From the NCBI GenBank assembly GCA_036398215.1, contig DASWHK010000296.1, positions 1 to 15,976 of the forward strand: a DNA stretch of 15,976 nucleotides, in the 5' to 3' direction. Position 1 is the first letter of the stretch, and every line of letters starts with the position of its first letter. A program made the position numbers and the translations under genes. Below, piece after piece: positions 14,031 through 15,976 of the stretch. The stretch is from DASWHK01 sp036398215 (GTDB lineage: Bacteria > Acidobacteriota > UBA890). A model generated the notes under the pieces. The model saw nothing but the letters and a program-made list of their open reading frames with translations. It searched no databases and was not told the DNA's origin.

Positions 14031-15976
14031 ATGAGTCCGCCGGCCGCTCCGCTCGACGCCCTCGAGGCGCGCTTCGGCGGCGAGAGCATCGCGCCGCAGC
14101 CAACCGCCGACGAGATCCCCACCGTGTGGGTGCCGGCGGCGCGGGCCCACGAGATGCTCGGCTGGCTGGCCCGCGAGAGCGAGCAGCGCTACCGCGTTCT
14201 CTACGATCTGACCGCGATCGACGAGCGCAACCGCCGGGGGCGGGCGGCCGCCGGCAGCGCCAAACGAGCGGACGCCGACAGCGCCACGCGGGCGGCCGCT
14301 GGCGGCGCCATGCCGCCGAACCCGGCCGGCCCCGCCGCGGCCGCCGCCACCGGCGACCGTTCACCCGGGACGAACGCCCGGAGCGGCGCCGCCGCCACCG
14401 GCGCCGCGACGGACGGGAGCCCCGCGACCCGCGCCGACTTCACGCTCGTCTACCACCTCCTTTCCTACGACGCGAACGCCGACCTGCGGCTCAAAGTGTC
14501 GCTCTCCGGCGAGTACCCGAGCGCCGCCACGGTCAGCGACATCTGGCCGGCGGCCGACTGGTACGAGCGCGAGGTGTTCGACATGTTCGGGATCGGCTTC
14601 GAGGGCCATCGGCGCCTGCGCCGCATCCTGATGCCGCCCGATTGGGTCGGCCATCCGTTGCGCAAGGAGCACCCGGCGCGGGCCACCGAGATGCCCCCCT
14701 ACCGGCTCCCCGAAGAGGAACATGCCGCCCACGAGGAGGCGATGCGCTTCCGGCCGGCCGACTGGGGCCTCGCGGACGGCGACGACGTTACCCCCGTTTT
14801 CGCCGAAGCGGGCGGCGCGCCGCCGCCGGACGCCGGCGACACCGACTACCTCTTCCTGAACCTCGGCCCCAACCACCCCGGCACCCACGGGTTGCTGCGC
14901 CTGGTGCTGAAGCTCGACGGCGAGCGGATCGTCGACGTCTGGCCCGACATCGGCTTCCATCACCGCGGCGCCGAGAAGATGGGCGAGCGGCAGACCTATC
15001 ACACCTACATCCCCTACACCGACCGCATCGACTACCTCGCCGGCGTCAACAACAACCTCGCCTACCTGCTGGCGGTCGAGAAGCTGGCCGGCATCGAGGT
15101 CCCCGAGCGCGCCCAGGTCATCCGGGTGATGCTGTGCGAGCTGTTCCGCATCGCCTCGCACCTGGTCTGGTTCGGCACCTTCGCGCACGACGTCGGCGCC
15201 ATGTCGCCGGTGTTCTTCACGTTCACCGACCGCGAGCGGATCTTCGACGTCGTCGAGGCGATCACCGGCGGCCGCATGCACCCGGCCTGGTTCCGGATCG
15301 GCGGCGTCGCGATGGACCTGCCGAACGGCTGGCGGGAGCTCCTCGAGGATTTCAGCGCCGGCTTCCCGGCGCGGCTGCGCGATTACGAGAGCCTCCTGCT
15401 CGGCAACCCGATCTTCCGCTCTCGCACCCGCGGGGTCGGCGTCATGAGCCTCGACGAGGCCATCGAGTGGGGAGTCACCGGCCCCAATCTGCGCGCCTGC
15501 GGCCTGGAGTGGGACTTCCGCAAGAAACGGCCCTACAGCGGCTACGAGCGCTTCGACTTCGAGGTGCCGGTTGCCGAGGACGGCGACTGCTTCGCCCGCG
15601 CCGCGGTGCGCTTCGAGGAGATCCGCCAGAGCCTGCGGATCATCGAGCAGGCCGCCGCCGACATGCCGGACGGCGACTACATCTCCGACGATCATGACGC
15701 GACGCCGCCGCGCCGGGCCGAGACCATGAAGGACATCGAGACCCTCATTCACCACTTCATCGGCGCCTCCTGGGGCTTCGCGATCCCGGCCGGCGAAGCG
15801 CACGCCGGCATCGAGGCGCCCAAGGGCAACAACGGCTACTACGTGGTCGCCGACGGCGGCACGATGCCCTACCGGCTGCGCATCCGCGCGCCGTCCTTTC
15901 CGCACATGCAGGTGCTGCCGCTGCTGGCCCGCGACGGGATGATCGCCGACCTGCTGGCGGTGCTCGGCAGCCTCGA
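14031..15976 (+). CDS. nuoCD: NADH-quinone oxidoreductase fused subunit C/D (3' end cut by window)
   Basis: 648 codons are in the window, one open frame without interruption. Residues 1-240 are the NuoC part (VPAARAHEMLGWL, YRVLYDLTAIDER, YHLLSYDANADLRLKVSL, WYEREVFDMFGI, HPLRKEHPARATEMPPYRLPEE), and from about 273 the NuoD 49-kDa part (LNLGPNHPGTHG, FHHRGAEKMGERQTYHTY, YTDRIDYLAGVNNNLAYLLAVEKLAG, RVMLCELFRIASHLVW, MHPAWFRIGGV). Motifs match E. coli NuoCD closely, and by that comparison only about ten codons are missing beyond the edge. NuoD forms the quinone pocket with NuoB. NuoC carries an Ala/Gly-rich insert at residues 71-134 with three 24-base tandem repeats at DNA level. The ATG at 14031 follows the nuoB stop by two bases. 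Identity is firm; whether the insert is harmless is unknown. Confidence 0.95.
   Translation, partial: MSPPAAPLDALEARFGGESIAPQPTADEIPTVWVPAARAHEMLGWLARESEQRYRVLYDLTAIDERNRRGRAAAGSAKRADADSATRAAAGGAMPPNPAGPAAAAATGDRSPGTNARSGAAATGAATDGSPATRADFTLVYHLLSYDANADLRLKVSLSGEYPSAATVSDIWPAADWYEREVFDMFGIGFEGHRRLRRILMPPDWVGHPLRKEHPARATEMPPYRLPEEEHAAHEEAMRFRPADWGLADGDDVTPVFAEAGGAPPPDAGDTDYLFLNLGPNHPGTHGLLRLVLKLDGERIVDVWPDIGFHHRGAEKMGERQTYHTYIPYTDRIDYLAGVNNNLAYLLAVEKLAGIEVPERAQVIRVMLCELFRIASHLVWFGTFAHDVGAMSPVFFTFTDRERIFDVVEAITGGRMHPAWFRIGGVAMDLPNGWRELLEDFSAGFPARLRDYESLLLGNPIFRSRTRGVGVMSLDEAIEWGVTGPNLRACGLEWDFRKKRPYSGYERFDFEVPVAEDGDCFARAAVRFEEIRQSLRIIEQAAADMPDGDYISDDHDATPPRRAETMKDIETLIHHFIGASWGFAIPAGEAHAGIEAPKGNNGYYVVADGGTMPYRLRIRAPSFPHMQVLPLLARDGMIADLLAVLGSL
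14244..14315 (+). repeat. three in-frame 24-bp tandem repeats inside nuoCD
   Basis: Units at 14244-14267, 14268-14291 and 14292-14315 share the pattern GCGGMCGCYGRCRGCGCCA plus five variable bases. They encode AAAGSAKR, ADADSATR and AAAGGAMP. They open the low-complexity insert of the NuoC domain. Confidence 0.8.

Noticed and set aside
14126..15905. Long open frames on both strands across the last 1.8 kb (523 and 514 codons)
   Set aside because: Both are shadows of nuoCD, whose own frame carries every NuoC and NuoD motif and simply runs off the window end.

Overview
This is about 16 kb of very GC-rich bacterial chromosome, densely packed with genes whose third codon positions are almost all G or C. 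There are no RNA genes, insertion sequences, phage genes or CRISPR arrays. The mix includes secreted M28 peptidase, LytS/LytTR signalling, a zinc-ribbon PilZ protein, a membrane protein with a bactofilin-like domain, and an Escherichia coli-type complex I operon with fused nuoCD. It would fit a Gram-negative aerobe or facultative anaerobe, perhaps Acidobacteriota such as Thermoanaerobaculia. That placement is a guess from style, not from a marker gene.

Layout. (1) 115-1182: exported M28 zinc peptidase. (2) 1328-2568: a divergent pair, a small membrane protein ending in a degenerate histidine-kinase dimerisation helix pair (minus) and a stand-alone CheY-like receiver (plus). (3) 2606-4644: a divergent pair, zinc alcohol dehydrogenase (minus) and monofunctional proline dehydrogenase (plus). 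(4) 4771-6584, minus: two-gene ABC-2 exporter, ATPase then permease, overlapping by 4 bases. (5) 6782-8074, minus: membrane protein with a bactofilin-like repeat domain. (6) 8202-11951, minus: a probable operon reading small ORF, alpha/beta hydrolase, efp, an internally deleted SpoIIE-type phosphatase remnant, LytS-like kinase, LytTR regulator. The last three are linked by ATGA and GTGA overlaps. (7) 12210-12638, plus: zinc-ribbon PilZ protein. (8) 12956 to the window end, plus: nuoA-nuoB-nuoCD; nuoCD is cut by the edge about ten codons before its expected stop.

The strongest regulatory signal is a perfect Rex-type operator 31 bases upstream of nuoA. It predicts NADH/NAD-responsive control of complex I, although no rex gene lies in the window. 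The 317-base leader region before nuoA also holds a degenerate 66-base-spaced repeat, a promoter-like pair and a terminator-like stem-loop. Other points worth a second look are an in-frame 24-bp triplication in an Ala/Gly-rich insert of the NuoC domain, the collapsed SpoIIE gene that still opens onto the kinase start codon, the pseudo-HisKA membrane protein facing an orphan receiver, a palindrome at the receiver-gene promoter, and an unannotated 51-residue ORF. No single locus is clearly a new defence or biosynthetic system; most genes belong to known families.
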